A DNA stretch of 64,000 bases from Phormidium tenue FACHB-886 (GTDB lineage Bacteria > Cyanobacteriota > Cyanobacteriia > Elainellales > Elainellaceae): contig NZ_JACXWX010000001.1 of assembly GCF_014764505.1 (NCBI RefSeq), positions 62,001-126,000 of the forward strand, in the 5' to 3' direction. The position numbers and the translations under genes are program-made. Under the pieces are notes generated by a model. The model did not search any database, was not told where the DNA came from, and saw only the letters and a list, made by a program, of their open reading frames with translations. This document shows, one piece after another, positions 55,033 through 64,000 of the stretch; positions within the stretch are counted from its first letter, which is position 1; every line of letters starts with the position of its first letter.

Positions 55033-56742
55033 ATGAGCTACCGCATGGATCGCCGCGCCTACGCCGATACCTTTGGTCCCACTGTAGGCGATCGGCTCCG
55101 TCTTGCCGACACCAATCTGATTATTGAAGTGGAGCAAGACTACACCACCTACGGCGATGAAGTGAAATTTGGCGGCGGCAAAGTCATCCGCGACGGCATG
55201 GGGCAATCGCCAATTACGAATGCGGCAGGTGCAGTCGATGTGGTGATCACCAACGCCTTGATTCTTGATTGGTGGGGTATCGTCAAAGCAGACGTGGGCA
55301 TCAAAGACGGCAAAATTCACGCGATTGGCAAAGCTGGAAATCCTTATATTCAAGACAACGTCAATATCGTGATTGGTCCCGGCACTGAAGCGATCGCTGC
55401 AGAAGGGATGATCCTGACTGCAGGCGGCATTGACTCCCACATTCATTTTATTTGCCCCCAGCAGATTGAGGTGGCGATCGCGGCTGGAATTACAACTATG
55501 ATTGGGGGCGGTACGGGACCTGCTGCAGGCACGGCTGCCACAACCTGCACGCCCGGACCTTGGAACATCTATCGCATGCTGCAGGCAGCCGATGCCTTTC
55601 CGATGAACATTGGCTTGCTGGGCAAAGGCAATAGCGCCAAACCAGAAGGACTCGCCGAGCAGGTAGAAGCAGGCGTCATGGGGCTAAAGCTGCACGAAGA
55701 CTGGGGCACAACGCCCGCCACAATTGACACCTGCCTCAGCGTTGCCGATGAATATGACATCCAGGTAGCAATTCACACCGATACGCTTAACGAAGCGGGA
55801 TTTGTGGAAGATACGATCGCTGCATTCAAAAATCGCGTCATTCACACCTACCACACGGAAGGGGCAGGCGGCGGACATGCGCCAGACATCATTAAAGTTT
55901 GCGGCGAGGCAAACGTGTTGCCTTCTTCAACAAATCCCACCCGCCCCTACACGGTGAATACCCTGGAAGAACATCTGGATATGCTGATGGTTTGCCATCA
56001 CCTCGATCGTGGCATTCCTGAAGATGTTGCCTTCGCTGAATCTCGGATTAGACGAGAGACAATTGCTGCAGAAGATATCCTGCATGATTTGGGCGCGTTT
56101 AGTATGCTGTCGTCGGATTCGCAGGCGATGGGGCGAATTGGGGAAGTGATTATTCGCACCTGGCAGACGGCGCACAAGATGAAAGACCAGCGGGGCATCT
56201 TATCAGAAGATAGCGATCGCAATGACAACACCCGCGCCAAGCGCTACGTTGCCAAATACACCATTAATCCTGCGATCACCCACGGCATTGCTGGTCATGT
56301 CGGTTCGATCGAGGTGGGCAAGCTAGCGGATCTTTGCCTTTGGCACCCAGCAATGTTTGGCGTGAAGCCACAGATGGTACTAAAAGGCGGCATGATTGCT
56401 TGGGCGCAAATGGGTGATGCCAACGCCAGCATTCCCACTCCGCAACCCATTCATATGCGTCCGATGTTTGCCAGCTTTGGCAGCGCGACCTATAGTACCT
56501 CACTAACTTTTTTGTCGCAGGCGGCGATCGACAAAGGCATTCCCGGTCGGCTGAATCTGCAAAAGACAACAGCTGCTGTTTCTGACATCCGCCAACTCAG
56601 CAAGCGCGATATGAAGCTGAATGACGCAATGCCCCACATGGAAGTCGATCCAGAAACCTATGAAGTACGAGCGGATGGGGAGCTGCTCACCTGCGAGCCG
56701 GCAACAGTGCTGCCAATGGCACAACGATACTTTTTGTTCTAA
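55033..56742 (+). CDS. ureC: Urease alpha subunit
   Basis: From the ATG at 55033 (GAGGA at 55021-55025) the protein has 569 residues, the normal length. The upstream ATG at 55006 adds nine non-conserved residues. Nickel ligands are present: '[14 protein letters not shown]', the carbamylated Lys219 in '[12 protein letters not shown]', '[11 protein letters not shown]', '[16 protein letters not shown]' and Asp in '[15 protein letters not shown]'. The flap has 'MVCHHLDRG'. The enzyme hydrolyses urea to ammonia and carbamate. UreA, UreB and the accessory genes ureD-G are not in this window, so the operon is split. Confidence 0.97.
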   Translation: MSYRMDRRAYADTFGPTVGDRLRLADTNLIIEVEQDYTTYGDEVKFGGGKVIRDGMGQSPITNAAGAVDVVITNALILDWWGIVKADVGIKDGKIHAIGKAGNPYIQDNVNIVIGPGTEAIAAEGMILTAGGIDSHIHFICPQQIEVAIAAGITTMIGGGTGPAAGTAATTCTPGPWNIYRMLQAADAFPMNIGLLGKGNSAKPEGLAEQVEAGVMGLKLHEDWGTTPATIDTCLSVADEYDIQVAIHTDTLNEAGFVEDTIAAFKNRVIHTYHTEGAGGGHAPDIIKVCGEANVLPSSTNPTRPYTVNTLEEHLDMLMVCHHLDRGIPEDVAFAESRIRRETIAAEDILHDLGAFSMLSSDSQAMGRIGEVIIRTWQTAHKMKDQRGILSEDSDRNDNTRAKRYVAKYTINPAITHGIAGHVGSIEVGKLADLCLWHPAMFGVKPQMVLKGGMIAWAQMGDANASIPTPQPIHMRPMFASFGSATYSTSLTFLSQAAIDKGIPGRLNLQKTTAAVSDIRQLSKRDMKLNDAMPHMEVDPETYEVRADGELLTCEPATVLPMAQRYFLF

Positions 56743-56746
56743 TCTT

Positions 56747-57682
56747 TCAAGCTGTCTCCGTTTCTATCGCTGCTCCTTGTGAATCAAGCCGCAAAACCTG
56801 CGCTCGAACGCTCACCCCTGCTGCCGTCCAAGCTTCTGCCATTGCTGTCTTTACCTTTACCGCCTCTTGTTCTGTAGCGATCGCCAACAGCGTTGGTCCG
56901 GCACCGCTAATCACCAGCCCATAGGCACCCGCTGCCAGTGCTGCTCTCTGGACAGACTCATAGCCCTGGATCAGCGCCTGGCGATAGGGCTGATGGATGC
57001 GATCGTCTAGAGCAGTTCTGAGCCAATCAGGATTTCCGGTCTCCAAGCCGCGCAGCAGCAAACCGAGATGCGCCACATTAAATACGGCATCGGCACGGCT
57101 GTAGGTAGTCGGCAAGACGCGGCGGGCTTCGGCAGTAGACAGCTTAAAGTCTGGAATGGCGATCACAGGGACAAGGGCTTCATGCCAAAGCACATCGCAA
57201 ATCGTCCAAGTGCCGCTGGGATTGGTCGCCGCCAGTCGACAGCCACCAATCAAGGCCGGAACTACGTTATCGGGATGCCCTTCTATCGCCACGGCAAGCT
57301 GCATCACCTCCGCACGGGAAAGCGGCGAGTTTGCCAACGCATTGGCTCCAACCAACCCTCCCACAATTGCCGTTGCCGAACTGCCTAGACCCCGTGCGAG
57401 AGGAACTTCCAACGAAATTTCTAGCTGCACAGGCGGCGGCGGCTGGTCGATCTGCCGATACAGCTTGAGGAAGGCTTGGTAGGCTAGATTGCTCTCATCT
57501 GTAGTAACTTGCTCTGCTTCCAGTCCAGTTGCCCTGATTACGAAAGGGCGATCGGCTGCTGCGGGCGATCGTGAGAACTGAAATCGGTTGTATAAACCCA
57601 ACGCTGCGCCAATGCAGTCAAAGCCTGCCCCTAAATTGGCAGTCGTTGCAGGAACCGTTACAGTGACACGCGAAGGCAGCAT
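56747..57682 (-). CDS. thrB: Homoserine kinase
   Basis: The 311-residue GHMP kinase phosphorylates homoserine with ATP in threonine synthesis. It starts '[20 protein letters not shown]', the homoserine-kinase N-terminus, with the ATP-binding glycine loop '[20 protein letters not shown]'. The third GHMP motif is '[15 protein letters not shown]'. Length is normal. It converges on ureC with only 4 bp between the stops. No other threonine gene lies nearby. Confidence 0.95.
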   Translation of the reverse strand: MLPSRVTVTVPATTANLGAGFDCIGAALGLYNRFQFSRSPAAADRPFVIRATGLEAEQVTTDESNLAYQAFLKLYRQIDQPPPPVQLEISLEVPLARGLGSSATAIVGGLVGANALANSPLSRAEVMQLAVAIEGHPDNVVPALIGGCRLAATNPSGTWTICDVLWHEALVPVIAIPDFKLSTAEARRVLPTTYSRADAVFNVAHLGLLLRGLETGNPDWLRTALDDRIHQPYRQALIQGYESVQRAALAAGAYGLVISGAGPTLLAIATEQEAVKVKTAMAEAWTAAGVSVRAQVLRLDSQGAAIETETA

Positions 57683-58375
57683 AAGTCTGAGTTAAGGCAG
57701 TATTAAGGGCAGTGGGAGTATGGGCGAATCGACTCGAATTTGTATCTTACTACCCTTTTTAAAGACCAAAACAAAGGATGAAAAACCGACCGATAGGCTA
57801 GTTGACGGTCAAGAAGAACTCCAGCTAAACTTAAGCCCATCTGTTCTAGCGAAGTAGTACAAACTGTCTGTTCTCCACGTTCAGTCTTTACTGAATTTCT
57901 CAAAAAACTACTAGCTGTCTCTACTAAAACTGAATATTGTGGTGTAAACTGCAGGCATTGCATTAGAATTTCTTGACTTTCACGATTGGTAGATTAGATG
58001 GTCTAATGTCTCTCTGTTGCTTTCGAGTTTGGTTATCCTGACTTCGTTTAAGTTCAATCTGCTTAGGGCTTGCTAAACATTTAAATCTACTTCCTGCGTT
58101 ACGGATGGGAAGGGTTGAGGATCGCTCGTCGGATATTAATTGACGGCACCCAAACTGGATGCCATGTGGGTGCTTAGAGCAACTCTTATAGAACAGTTCT
58201 CTTTTGCAATCCTGCTGCGCTATAGGACGATTGAATCGTCGTTAGCCAATTTTTCATGTCTCAAAATAATTGTTCAATATCTGAAGTCAGCTACCAAACT
58301 CTTTATATAGTCTCTCTGTATATAGTCTATCTGTTCACACGGTTTCGCTCCGGATGACCTTGCGTAGTAGTGGTA
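57683..58375. other. Intergenic region (693 bp) upstream of thrB and the efflux operon
   Basis: It contains a tandem direct repeat (58304-58333) and a hairpin GCACCCA/TGGGTGC (58146-58152 with 58167-58173). An 86-codon minus frame at 57703-57963 has no family resemblance and no ribosome-binding site, so I do not call it. No tRNA is seen. Confidence 0.5.
58304..58333. repeat. 15-bp tandem direct repeat upstream of the RND operon, candidate operator
   Basis: TATATAGTCTCTCTG (58304-58318) is followed at once by TATATAGTCTATCTG (58319-58333), 14 of 15 identical, 42 bp before the ATG. The place and spacing suit a regulator of the pump, and TATATA could also act as a -10 box. Confidence 0.45.
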
Positions 58376-59683
58376 ATGGCAAGATTTAATTTTTCTCTCT
58401 CTAGTCGTCTTTTGAGTGCGACTTTGCTTCTTTCGGTGTTGGTTGGAAGCTGTAGTACTAGTGAGCCAACAAGCCAAGCTCCGCCACCTACCCCTGTTCA
58501 GCTGCAGGAGGTAAAAACTAGCACGGTGCAGGAGTCTTCTGAGTTCGTAGGAGCACTAGAGGCGCAGAATCGAGTAACATTGCAGCCCGAAGTCGAAGGG
58601 CGGATTGTCCGAATATTTGTGTCCTCGGGGCAAGCCGTTACCGCTGGAGAATCAATCGCTGAACTCAAAGCCGATCGCAATGTTGCTGAAGTTGGTGGGG
58701 CAGCGGCAGATGTGGAGGAAGCCATCGCCGCCCGTACTACCGCCGCTGCACAGCTGCAAGCAGCCCGTGCCGAGCGCGACCAAGCCGCCGCTAATGCAGA
58801 GCTGCAAACGACCGAGTATCGCCGCGCGGAAGCCTTAGTGGCAGAAGGAGCAGAATCCCAACAAACCTTAGACCAAGCAGCTAACCAACGCGATACAGCC
58901 CTTGCTGCCCTCCGTGCAGCTCAAGATCAAGTCGGTGCTGCTCAAGCTTCCCTCTCTCAAGCCGATGCGAGAGTCTCACGTGCCCAGGCTGACCAAGCTG
59001 CTGCTAATGTTGACCTTCAGGACAATCTTGTCAGAGCGCCGATCGCCGGAATTGTGGGCAACGTCCCCGTCAAGGTAGGCGCCTATGTTACCACCAGCAC
59101 TGAGATTACCAGCATCATTCAGAATGGCGCGCTAGATCTCAGTTTGTCTGTGCCAATCGAGCGTGGTTCTCAGCTTCGGGTTGGCTTGCCAGTTGAGCTG
59201 CTAGATGCAGACGGGAAAGCCCTTGTAACGGGGCGTGTTAGCTTTGTCTCTCCCCAAGTCAACACAACTGAGCAAGCGACTCTTGCCAAAGCTAGCTTTC
59301 CCAACAACGGCAGGCTGAAAGATGGTCAACTAGTTCGTGCTCGTCTGATCTGGGAAACCAGTCCTGGAATTTTAATACCTACAAATGCTATTACCCGAGT
59401 TGCAGGACAAACCTTTGTGTATGTTGCGACAACTGGACAAGCAGCAGGTGAGCAGGCAGGGCAAGCTCAGCCTCAGCAGGCACAAAACGGACAAGCCGAA
59501 CCCCAGCAAGTTGCTCAACAGCGCCTCGTCCAGCTTGGCGAAATTCAAGGCAACAGCTATCAGGTTATAGAAGGGCTTAAACCTGGAGAACAAGTTGTTG
59601 TATCAGGCATCTTAAACCTGCAAGACGGTTCGCCAATTACTATTGCCCAAGCGGCTCCTGGTGGACAACCCCCGGCCCAGTAA
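58376..59683 (+). CDS. RND efflux periplasmic adaptor (membrane fusion protein), lipoprotein
   Basis: The protein has 435 residues from the ATG at 58376. The N-terminal signal ends in a lipobox ('LLLSVLVGSC'), so it is a lipoprotein. A barrel-sandwich (lipoyl) half 'NRVTLQPEVEGRIVRIFVSS' precedes a long alpha hairpin of Gln/Ala-rich heptads (about residues 105-215), then the second lipoyl half ('VRAPIAGIVGNVPVKVGAYV') and a beta-barrel. A Gln/Ala-rich insert around residues 360-385 is unusual. It links the RND pump, 56 bp downstream, to an outer-membrane channel. No TolC-like gene is present. Confidence 0.94.
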   Translation: MARFNFSLSSRLLSATLLLSVLVGSCSTSEPTSQAPPPTPVQLQEVKTSTVQESSEFVGALEAQNRVTLQPEVEGRIVRIFVSSGQAVTAGESIAELKADRNVAEVGGAAADVEEAIAARTTAAAQLQAARAERDQAAANAELQTTEYRRAEALVAEGAESQQTLDQAANQRDTALAALRAAQDQVGAAQASLSQADARVSRAQADQAAANVDLQDNLVRAPIAGIVGNVPVKVGAYVTTSTEITSIIQNGALDLSLSVPIERGSQLRVGLPVELLDADGKALVTGRVSFVSPQVNTTEQATLAKASFPNNGRLKDGQLVRARLIWETSPGILIPTNAITRVAGQTFVYVATTGQAAGEQAGQAQPQQAQNGQAEPQQVAQQRLVQLGEIQGNSYQVIEGLKPGEQVVVSGILNLQDGSPITIAQAAPGGQPPAQ

Positions 59684-59739
59684 ACTCCTGTTCAGCGATT
59701 TGTGCTTGATGCAAATCGCGTCCCTACCCCTTCTTCTCT

Positions 59740-62700
59740 ATGTTTGCAGACTTTTTTATTAAGCGACCTGTCTTTACGACCGTCTGCTCTATCATTATTT
59801 TACTGGTAGGAACGATCGCCGGACTAACGCTGCCAATCGCTCAATTTCCTGAGATTGCACCCAAAACGGTGGTTGTATCTGCCACCTACCCTGGAGCCGA
59901 TGCGGAGACGGTGGAAAGCGGCGTCACAACCCTACTGGAGCAAGAAATCAACGGGGTTGAAGGATTGCGTTACATCAGTTCTGCCTCTGGCAGCGATGGC
60001 TCAAGCCAAATCACCGTTACCTTTGATGCGGCCCAAGATGCCAACATTGCAACGGTAAACGTGCAAAACCGCGTGTCGCGGGTAGAATCTCGGCTACCGG
60101 GACAGGTGACACAAACGGGTGTTACGGTCAACCAGCAGTCGAGCAACTTCTTGATGGCGCTGGCGTTATATACCGACAATGGTGAGTACGACAACCTGTT
60201 TCTCAGCAACTACGCTGACCTGTACATGCTTAATTCCATTAGGCGAATTAGGGGAATTGGCGAAGTGCAGGTGTTTGGGGAGCGCAAATATGCCATGCGG
60301 CTCTGGCTCGACCCAAACCGGCTTGCCAGTCGCGGCTTGACGGCGCAGGACGTAGCAGATGCAATTCAGGAACAAAACATTCAGGTAGGAGCTGGGCAAA
60401 TTGGACAATCTCCTGCTCCGGATGACCAGGAGTACCAATTTAACTTAAGAGCAATTAGCCGCCTTAAGGATGCCTCAGAATTTGAGAACATTGTACTGAA
60501 GACAGGTGCAAACGGTGCGCTTGTCCGGTTGAGAGATGTGGGACGGGCTGAACTGGGAGCCGAGAACTATGGCACAGATGTGACCTATAACGGCAAGGAG
60601 GCTGTGGGGCTAGCCATTACTCAGCGTCCGGGCACTAATGCAGTAGAAGCTGCTCGCTTGATTCGATCTGAGATGGCACGGCTTGAGGAGTCTTTCCCGC
60701 CCGGCATGAAGTATGCAATCGCCTTCGATACCACTATGTTTGTGGAGGTGTCGCTGGAAGAGGTGCTAAAAACACTGGTTGAAGCGGTAACGCTAGTGGT
60801 GTTGGTGATCTTCATCTTCTTACAGGATTGGCGAGTAACGTTAATCCCAACTGCTACTATTCCCGTCTCGCTGATCGGTACATTTATCTTCACTAGAGCA
60901 CTCGGCTTCTCAATCAATACACTAACGTTGTTTGGCTTGACACTGGCGTCGGGACTTGTTGTAGATGACGCAGTGGTAGTGGTAGAAGCGGTGGCTGCCA
61001 AAGTACAAGATCAGGGAATGCATCCGCTCCGCGCTGCGATCGAGGCCATGCGAGAGCTGACAGGTGCTTTGATTGCAACCTCTCTGGTGCTAATGGCAGT
61101 GTTTGTACCAGTTGCTTTCTTTCCAGGTACTACGGGAGCAATCTATCAGCAGTTTGCCTTAACAATTGCCTTCTCGGTTGCTGTCTCTACTTTCAATGCG
61201 CTAACGTTATCCCCTGCACTTGCAGCGCTTCTGATTCGACCACGCAGCGAGGGGGGAGGCATTCTCAGTCGATTTTTCAACGCCTTTAATCGAGGATTTG
61301 ATGCCACACGACGGCGTTATCGTCAGTCCATTGCATTCCTTGGACGAGCGAAATATGTCATCTTGATTTTGTTTGTTGCATCCTTAGGCTTTACCGCTTG
61401 GATTTATACCTCCGTGCCTTCTGCTTTCTTGCCAAATGAAGACCAGGGCTATTTCATCACCTTGGTACAGGCTCCAGAAGGAGTTTCACTTAACTACACC
61501 AAAAAGATTCTTGATCAGGCTTCTGAAACGGTGCGATCGAGCGAAGATGTTGAATCCAATTTTGCTGTTACAGGCTTCAGCTTTAGCGGCACTGCCCCCA
61601 ACCAAGGCATTATGTTTACGCTGTTGAAGCCTTGGGAGGAGCGGAAAAAATCTGAACAGCAAGTAGAAGCGCTCATTCAGCAGGCGCAGATGAAATATTT
61701 TGGCGACACTAGAGCCCGCATTTTTGCCCTCAACCCGCCGCCAATTCAAGGCTTGGGCAACTTTGGCGGCTTTCAGATGGAAATGCAGGATCGACGCGGC
61801 AACCTCCCCCTCAGTGATTTTGTCGGCAGCTACTATCAATTAGCAGGTGCTGCTAACCAAAAAACGGATGCGCTGCAAGGGGTGTTTAGCACCTATTCTG
61901 CTAGTACACCACAGCTGCTAGTGGAGGTTAACCGTAATCGCGCTAAGTCCCTGAATGTAGATATTGATGAAGTATTCAACACGCTGCAAACTTTCTTAGG
62001 ATCACAATACGTCAACGATTTCACATTGGATCAACGTAACTACCGCGTCTATGTACAGGCGGATCAGCAGTTTCGATCGAGACCAGAGGATATCCAGCAG
62101 CTCTATGTTCGCTCGAATCCACCAGCAGGTAGTGATGCTCAGTCCCAGATGATCCCACTTAGCAACTTGGTAACGATTCGTCCTACTACGAGCGCCCAGA
62201 CTATCAACCACTACAACCTATATCGCTCGATTTCGATACAAGGCAATGCTGCTCCAGGCAGCAGTTCAGGTCAGGCATTGCGGGCAATGGAGGAAACAGC
62301 TCAGGAGATCTTTCCGCCGGGTTTGGGCTTTGAATGGACAGGGACAGCACTTGAAGAAGTAGAATCGGGTGGTCAAGCACCGCTCATCTTTGGGCTGGGC
62401 TTGGTGCTCGTCTTCCTGGTGCTGGCAGCCCAGTATGAGAGCTATATTGACCCCTTGATCATTATGCTAACGGTGCCGCTGGCGGTGCTGGGCGCTATGT
62501 TGGCACAAAAGTTCCGAGGACTTCCAAACGACGTTTACTGCCAAATTGGTTTGGTAATGTTGATTGGTTTGGCGAGTCGAAACGCCATTCTAATCGTAGA
62601 ATACGCAAACCAGCTACGTGAAAAAGGGTTATCGATCACGCAAGCGGCGATCGAAGCCTCCCAAGAGCGCTTACGACCGATTTTGATGACAGCTCTTGCA

Positions 62701-62934
62701 GGAATTGTTGGCTTTTTGCCGTTGGCTCTAGCTACTGGAGCGGGAGCCGCCAGTCGCGTTTCGTTAGGAACTGCACTATTTGGGGGCTATCTTTTCGCAA
62801 CGCTGCTCAGTCTGTTTGTGGTACCAGTCCTCTACATCATCATCAAGCAGCTAGAAGATCGCTTATTCCCACCTAATAAAGAGCGTCAAGAGCAAGAGCG
62901 GAAGATTGTGGAGGAGTCAAAGCAGACGATATAG
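59740..62934 (+). CDS. RND multidrug efflux transporter, HAE1/AcrB family
   Basis: The 1064-residue protein has twelve membrane helices and two large periplasmic loops. It begins 'MFADFFIKRPVFTTVCSIII', typical of the family. 'ASGLVVDDAVVVVEAV' carries Asp409 and Asp410 in TM4, matching the proton-relay pair of AcrB, and 'GLASRNAILIVEYANQLRE' is the TM10-11 region. Such pumps export hydrophobic drugs or metabolites with proton antiport, as a trimer. The adaptor is encoded just upstream; the outer-membrane channel must come from elsewhere. Confidence 0.95.
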   Translation: MFADFFIKRPVFTTVCSIIILLVGTIAGLTLPIAQFPEIAPKTVVVSATYPGADAETVESGVTTLLEQEINGVEGLRYISSASGSDGSSQITVTFDAAQDANIATVNVQNRVSRVESRLPGQVTQTGVTVNQQSSNFLMALALYTDNGEYDNLFLSNYADLYMLNSIRRIRGIGEVQVFGERKYAMRLWLDPNRLASRGLTAQDVADAIQEQNIQVGAGQIGQSPAPDDQEYQFNLRAISRLKDASEFENIVLKTGANGALVRLRDVGRAELGAENYGTDVTYNGKEAVGLAITQRPGTNAVEAARLIRSEMARLEESFPPGMKYAIAFDTTMFVEVSLEEVLKTLVEAVTLVVLVIFIFLQDWRVTLIPTATIPVSLIGTFIFTRALGFSINTLTLFGLTLASGLVVDDAVVVVEAVAAKVQDQGMHPLRAAIEAMRELTGALIATSLVLMAVFVPVAFFPGTTGAIYQQFALTIAFSVAVSTFNALTLSPALAALLIRPRSEGGGILSRFFNAFNRGFDATRRRYRQSIAFLGRAKYVILILFVASLGFTAWIYTSVPSAFLPNEDQGYFITLVQAPEGVSLNYTKKILDQASETVRSSEDVESNFAVTGFSFSGTAPNQGIMFTLLKPWEERKKSEQQVEALIQQAQMKYFGDTRARIFALNPPPIQGLGNFGGFQMEMQDRRGNLPLSDFVGSYYQLAGAANQKTDALQGVFSTYSASTPQLLVEVNRNRAKSLNVDIDEVFNTLQTFLGSQYVNDFTLDQRNYRVYVQADQQFRSRPEDIQQLYVRSNPPAGSDAQSQMIPLSNLVTIRPTTSAQTINHYNLYRSISIQGNAAPGSSSGQALRAMEETAQEIFPPGLGFEWTGTALEEVESGGQAPLIFGLGLVLVFLVLAAQYESYIDPLIIMLTVPLAVLGAMLAQKFRGLPNDVYCQIGLVMLIGLASRNAILIVEYANQLREKGLSITQAAIEASQERLRPILMTALAGIVGFLPLALATGAGAASRVSLGTALFGGYLFATLLSLFVVPVLYIIIKQLEDRLFPPNKERQEQERKIVEESKQTI

Positions 62935-63324
62935 GTAAAATCTGAAAAGTCAGCGCTCAATTGCTACCTCATTCGGTAGCAATTGGGCGTTTTTGCTGTC
63001 TTTGCTGTTTTGCTGTCTTTACTATAGTGCGCCAGTGTGCGAAGTGTTTGTGAGCTAGGAACCCTGCAAATGGCTTTCTAAGTCTTCTGTAGAGGATTTA
63101 CGCATCTTAAAAGACTTGCAGAAGTCCTAATAGATTTAGGCAGTTAAAAATCGCCAAAAATTTTGCTGTAGTTGCGCTAGATCACACTTTCTATGGGCAA
63201 AATATCGTAGTTTCATTCTACGTAAAACCAGTGCTACCTCCTTCAGAAATGTTCAGGGCTACTCCTGTAGACATAGGTACACTGTAGACAAAGCACATTA
63301 TCCATCCCCCTTAGGCAGTCTTCC
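62935..63324. other. Intergenic region (390 bp) after the efflux operon
   Basis: Past the terminator, 62990-63020 repeats TTTGCTGT three times. The remainder should hold the promoter of the small gene at 63325, with no clear -35/-10 pair. Nothing else is seen. Confidence 0.5.
62954..62989 (+). terminator. Terminator of the RND operon
   Basis: CGCTCAATTGCTACC (62954-62968) pairs with GGTAGCAATTGGGCG (62975-62989) with one G-T pair and a 6-nt loop, and a TTTTT run follows directly. It is 19 bp after the stop. Confidence 0.9.
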
Positions 63325-63567
63325 ATGAGCAAAAATTCAGAAAAGCGACTTTGGACGGCGATCGCTATCTGCGGCGCACTCGGCATTATCTTCGGTTGTG
63401 CAACCGGACAGGCAGCAGTCAACCAATGCCAAACCACAGACCCCGCTAATCATTGCCTATCACAAGACCCCTGGCAAACCCGTCTAGAGAACATTAGCTT
63501 TGGTCTATTTGCCGGAATCGGCGGTGCTGTAGGAGCAACCTGGCAAGCCTGGAAGAAAAATATCTAA
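63325..63567 (+). CDS. Small membrane or lipoprotein of unknown function
   Basis: The 80-residue protein has an N-terminal hydrophobic helix ('LWTAIAICGALGIIFGCATG') that could be a membrane anchor or a lipoprotein signal with Cys at residue 25. A polar middle follows with two more Cys ('VNQCQTTDPANHCL'), which could form a disulfide outside the cytoplasm. A second Gly/Ala-rich helix ('GLFAGIGGAVGATWQAWKK') and a basic end come last. No family is recognised. A hairpin follows at 63615. Confidence 0.7.
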   Translation: MSKNSEKRLWTAIAICGALGIIFGCATGQAAVNQCQTTDPANHCLSQDPWQTRLENISFGLFAGIGGAVGATWQAWKKNI

Positions 63568-63614
63568 TGGCTTTGTAGCAGCCTCAAACGTTCACAATTC
63601 AAACAAATAAGCAA

Positions 63615-63639
63615 GCGGCACATCCTCTAGATGTGTCGC
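63615..63639 (+). terminator. Candidate terminator after the small membrane-protein gene
   Basis: GCGGCACATC (63615-63624) pairs with GATGTGTCGC (63630-63639), with one G-T pair and a 5-nt loop, followed by CTGTTCTAGTTTTTG. Confidence 0.6.
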
Positions 63640-63701
63640 CTGTTCTAGTTTTTGCTCCTGACTATTGCTTCTGCACAGCTTTTCTGCAACTCTGCTGAAG
63701 T

Positions 63702-64000
63702 ATGACAAGCTCTTCTTCATCCCAACCCCCATCCCTAACCTGGCAACGCTTAACCCCTTACCTGTTTCTGCTGCCTGCGCTGCTAATGCTGACGTTAACG
63801 GTCTTCTACCCGGCACTGCAGGCGTTTTACCTCAGCTTCACTCAATACGGCTTTGACATCACTCAGCCGCCGCAGTGGATTGGGCTGGAGAATTTTCAAC
63901 GGCTGGCAGGCGATCGTATCTTTTGGCGAACGCTCCGCAATACCTTGGTTTACCTGATCGGGGTTGTGCCGATCTTAGTATTTGTGCCGTTAGGGTTGGC
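63702..64000 (+). CDS. Sugar ABC transporter permease (MalF/UgpA type), 3' truncated by window end
   Basis: The frame starts at the ATG at 63702 and runs to the window end (99 complete codons). The first membrane helix is 'YLFLLPALLMLTLTVFYPAL' and the following 'AFYLSFTQYGF' and 'WIGLENFQRLAGDRIFWRTL' are the usual opening of binding-protein-dependent sugar permeases (MalF/UgpA-like), followed by the second helix near 'NTLVYLIGVVPILVF'. It would import a sugar or glycerol-3-phosphate-type solute with a second permease, an ATPase and a binding protein, which should lie outside this window. Confidence 0.88.
   Translation, partial: MTSSSSSQPPSLTWQRLTPYLFLLPALLMLTLTVFYPALQAFYLSFTQYGFDITQPPQWIGLENFQRLAGDRIFWRTLRNTLVYLIGVVPILVFVPLGL

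Noticed and set aside
57703-57963. 86-codon minus-strand frame upstream of thrB
   Set aside because: No ribosome-binding site, no family resemblance, and it lies in a probable promoter region.
58146-58173. GCACCCA/TGGGTGC hairpin in the thrB-RND gap
   Set aside because: A 7-bp stem with a 14-nt loop, no T-run and no adjacent gene end; mentioned only in the gap description.
1-64000. CRISPR arrays, insertion sequences, prophage, rRNA and toxin-antitoxin or defence genes
   Set aside because: Looked for on both strands; no spaced repeats, transposase, integrase or phage-like frames were found. Only one tRNA is present.

Overview
The window reads as chromosomal DNA of a free-living, probably filamentous cyanobacterium. 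The palindrome GCGATCGC (HIP1, for example at 618-625) and its GCGATCG/CGATCGC relatives recur throughout. Several genes are typical of cyanobacteria: cyanoexosortase A with its partner, an NblB-like HEAT protein, cyanophycinase, a PatA-type regulator and a fused ModBC. There is no prophage, insertion sequence, CRISPR array or rRNA operon, and gene density is that of ordinary chromosome.

Layout. 1-489 is the tail of a polysaccharide-export ATPase (Wzt C-terminal domain). 606-6539 holds an unknown protein, a GH38 alpha-mannosidase and an AraC regulator. 7230-12194 holds a glutathionyl-hydroquinone reductase, the molybdate operon modA-modBC and an acyltransferase. 12650-17262 holds a large hybrid histidine kinase and asnS. 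17360-24137 is a minus-strand exopolysaccharide module: DegT aminotransferase, cyanoexosortase A, its associated protein, a Wza-like exporter and a Wzc-like copolymerase with a damaged kinase domain. 24576-31181 holds glyS, an ammonium transporter, murD and a PatA-like regulator. 31496-34104 is a second surface-glycan module (hexapeptide acetyltransferase and two GT2 glycosyltransferases). 34340-42720 holds a phosphate transporter, an rRNA/tRNA methyltransferase, tRNA-Leu(CAG), murA, a DUF1537 kinase and secDF. 43034-54769 holds sodB, ppk1 with a small upstream gene, nblB-like, a CBS protein, an M42 peptidase, a HAD phosphatase, a SPINDLY-like glycosyltransferase, mtgA, cphB and small unknowns. 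55033-64000 holds ureC, thrB, an RND efflux pair, a small membrane protein and the start of a sugar ABC permease.

Two themes link the genes. One is cell envelope and surface glycan: Wzt, Wza/Wzc, exosortase, glycosyltransferases, acyltransferases, MurA, MurD and MtgA. The other is uptake and storage of nitrogen and phosphorus: Amt, urease, cyanophycinase, NblB, PiT and Ppk1.

The points most worth a second look are a probable ATT start codon for murA, the degenerate Walker A' region and missing tyrosine tail of the Wzc-like protein, a nested palindromic element inside the exosortase locus, tandem direct repeats just upstream of the RND and molybdate operons, an imperfect NtcA-type site before amt, and stand-alone ureC and cphB. 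I did not find a clearly new multi-gene system. The exosortase/exopolysaccharide block is the nearest candidate.
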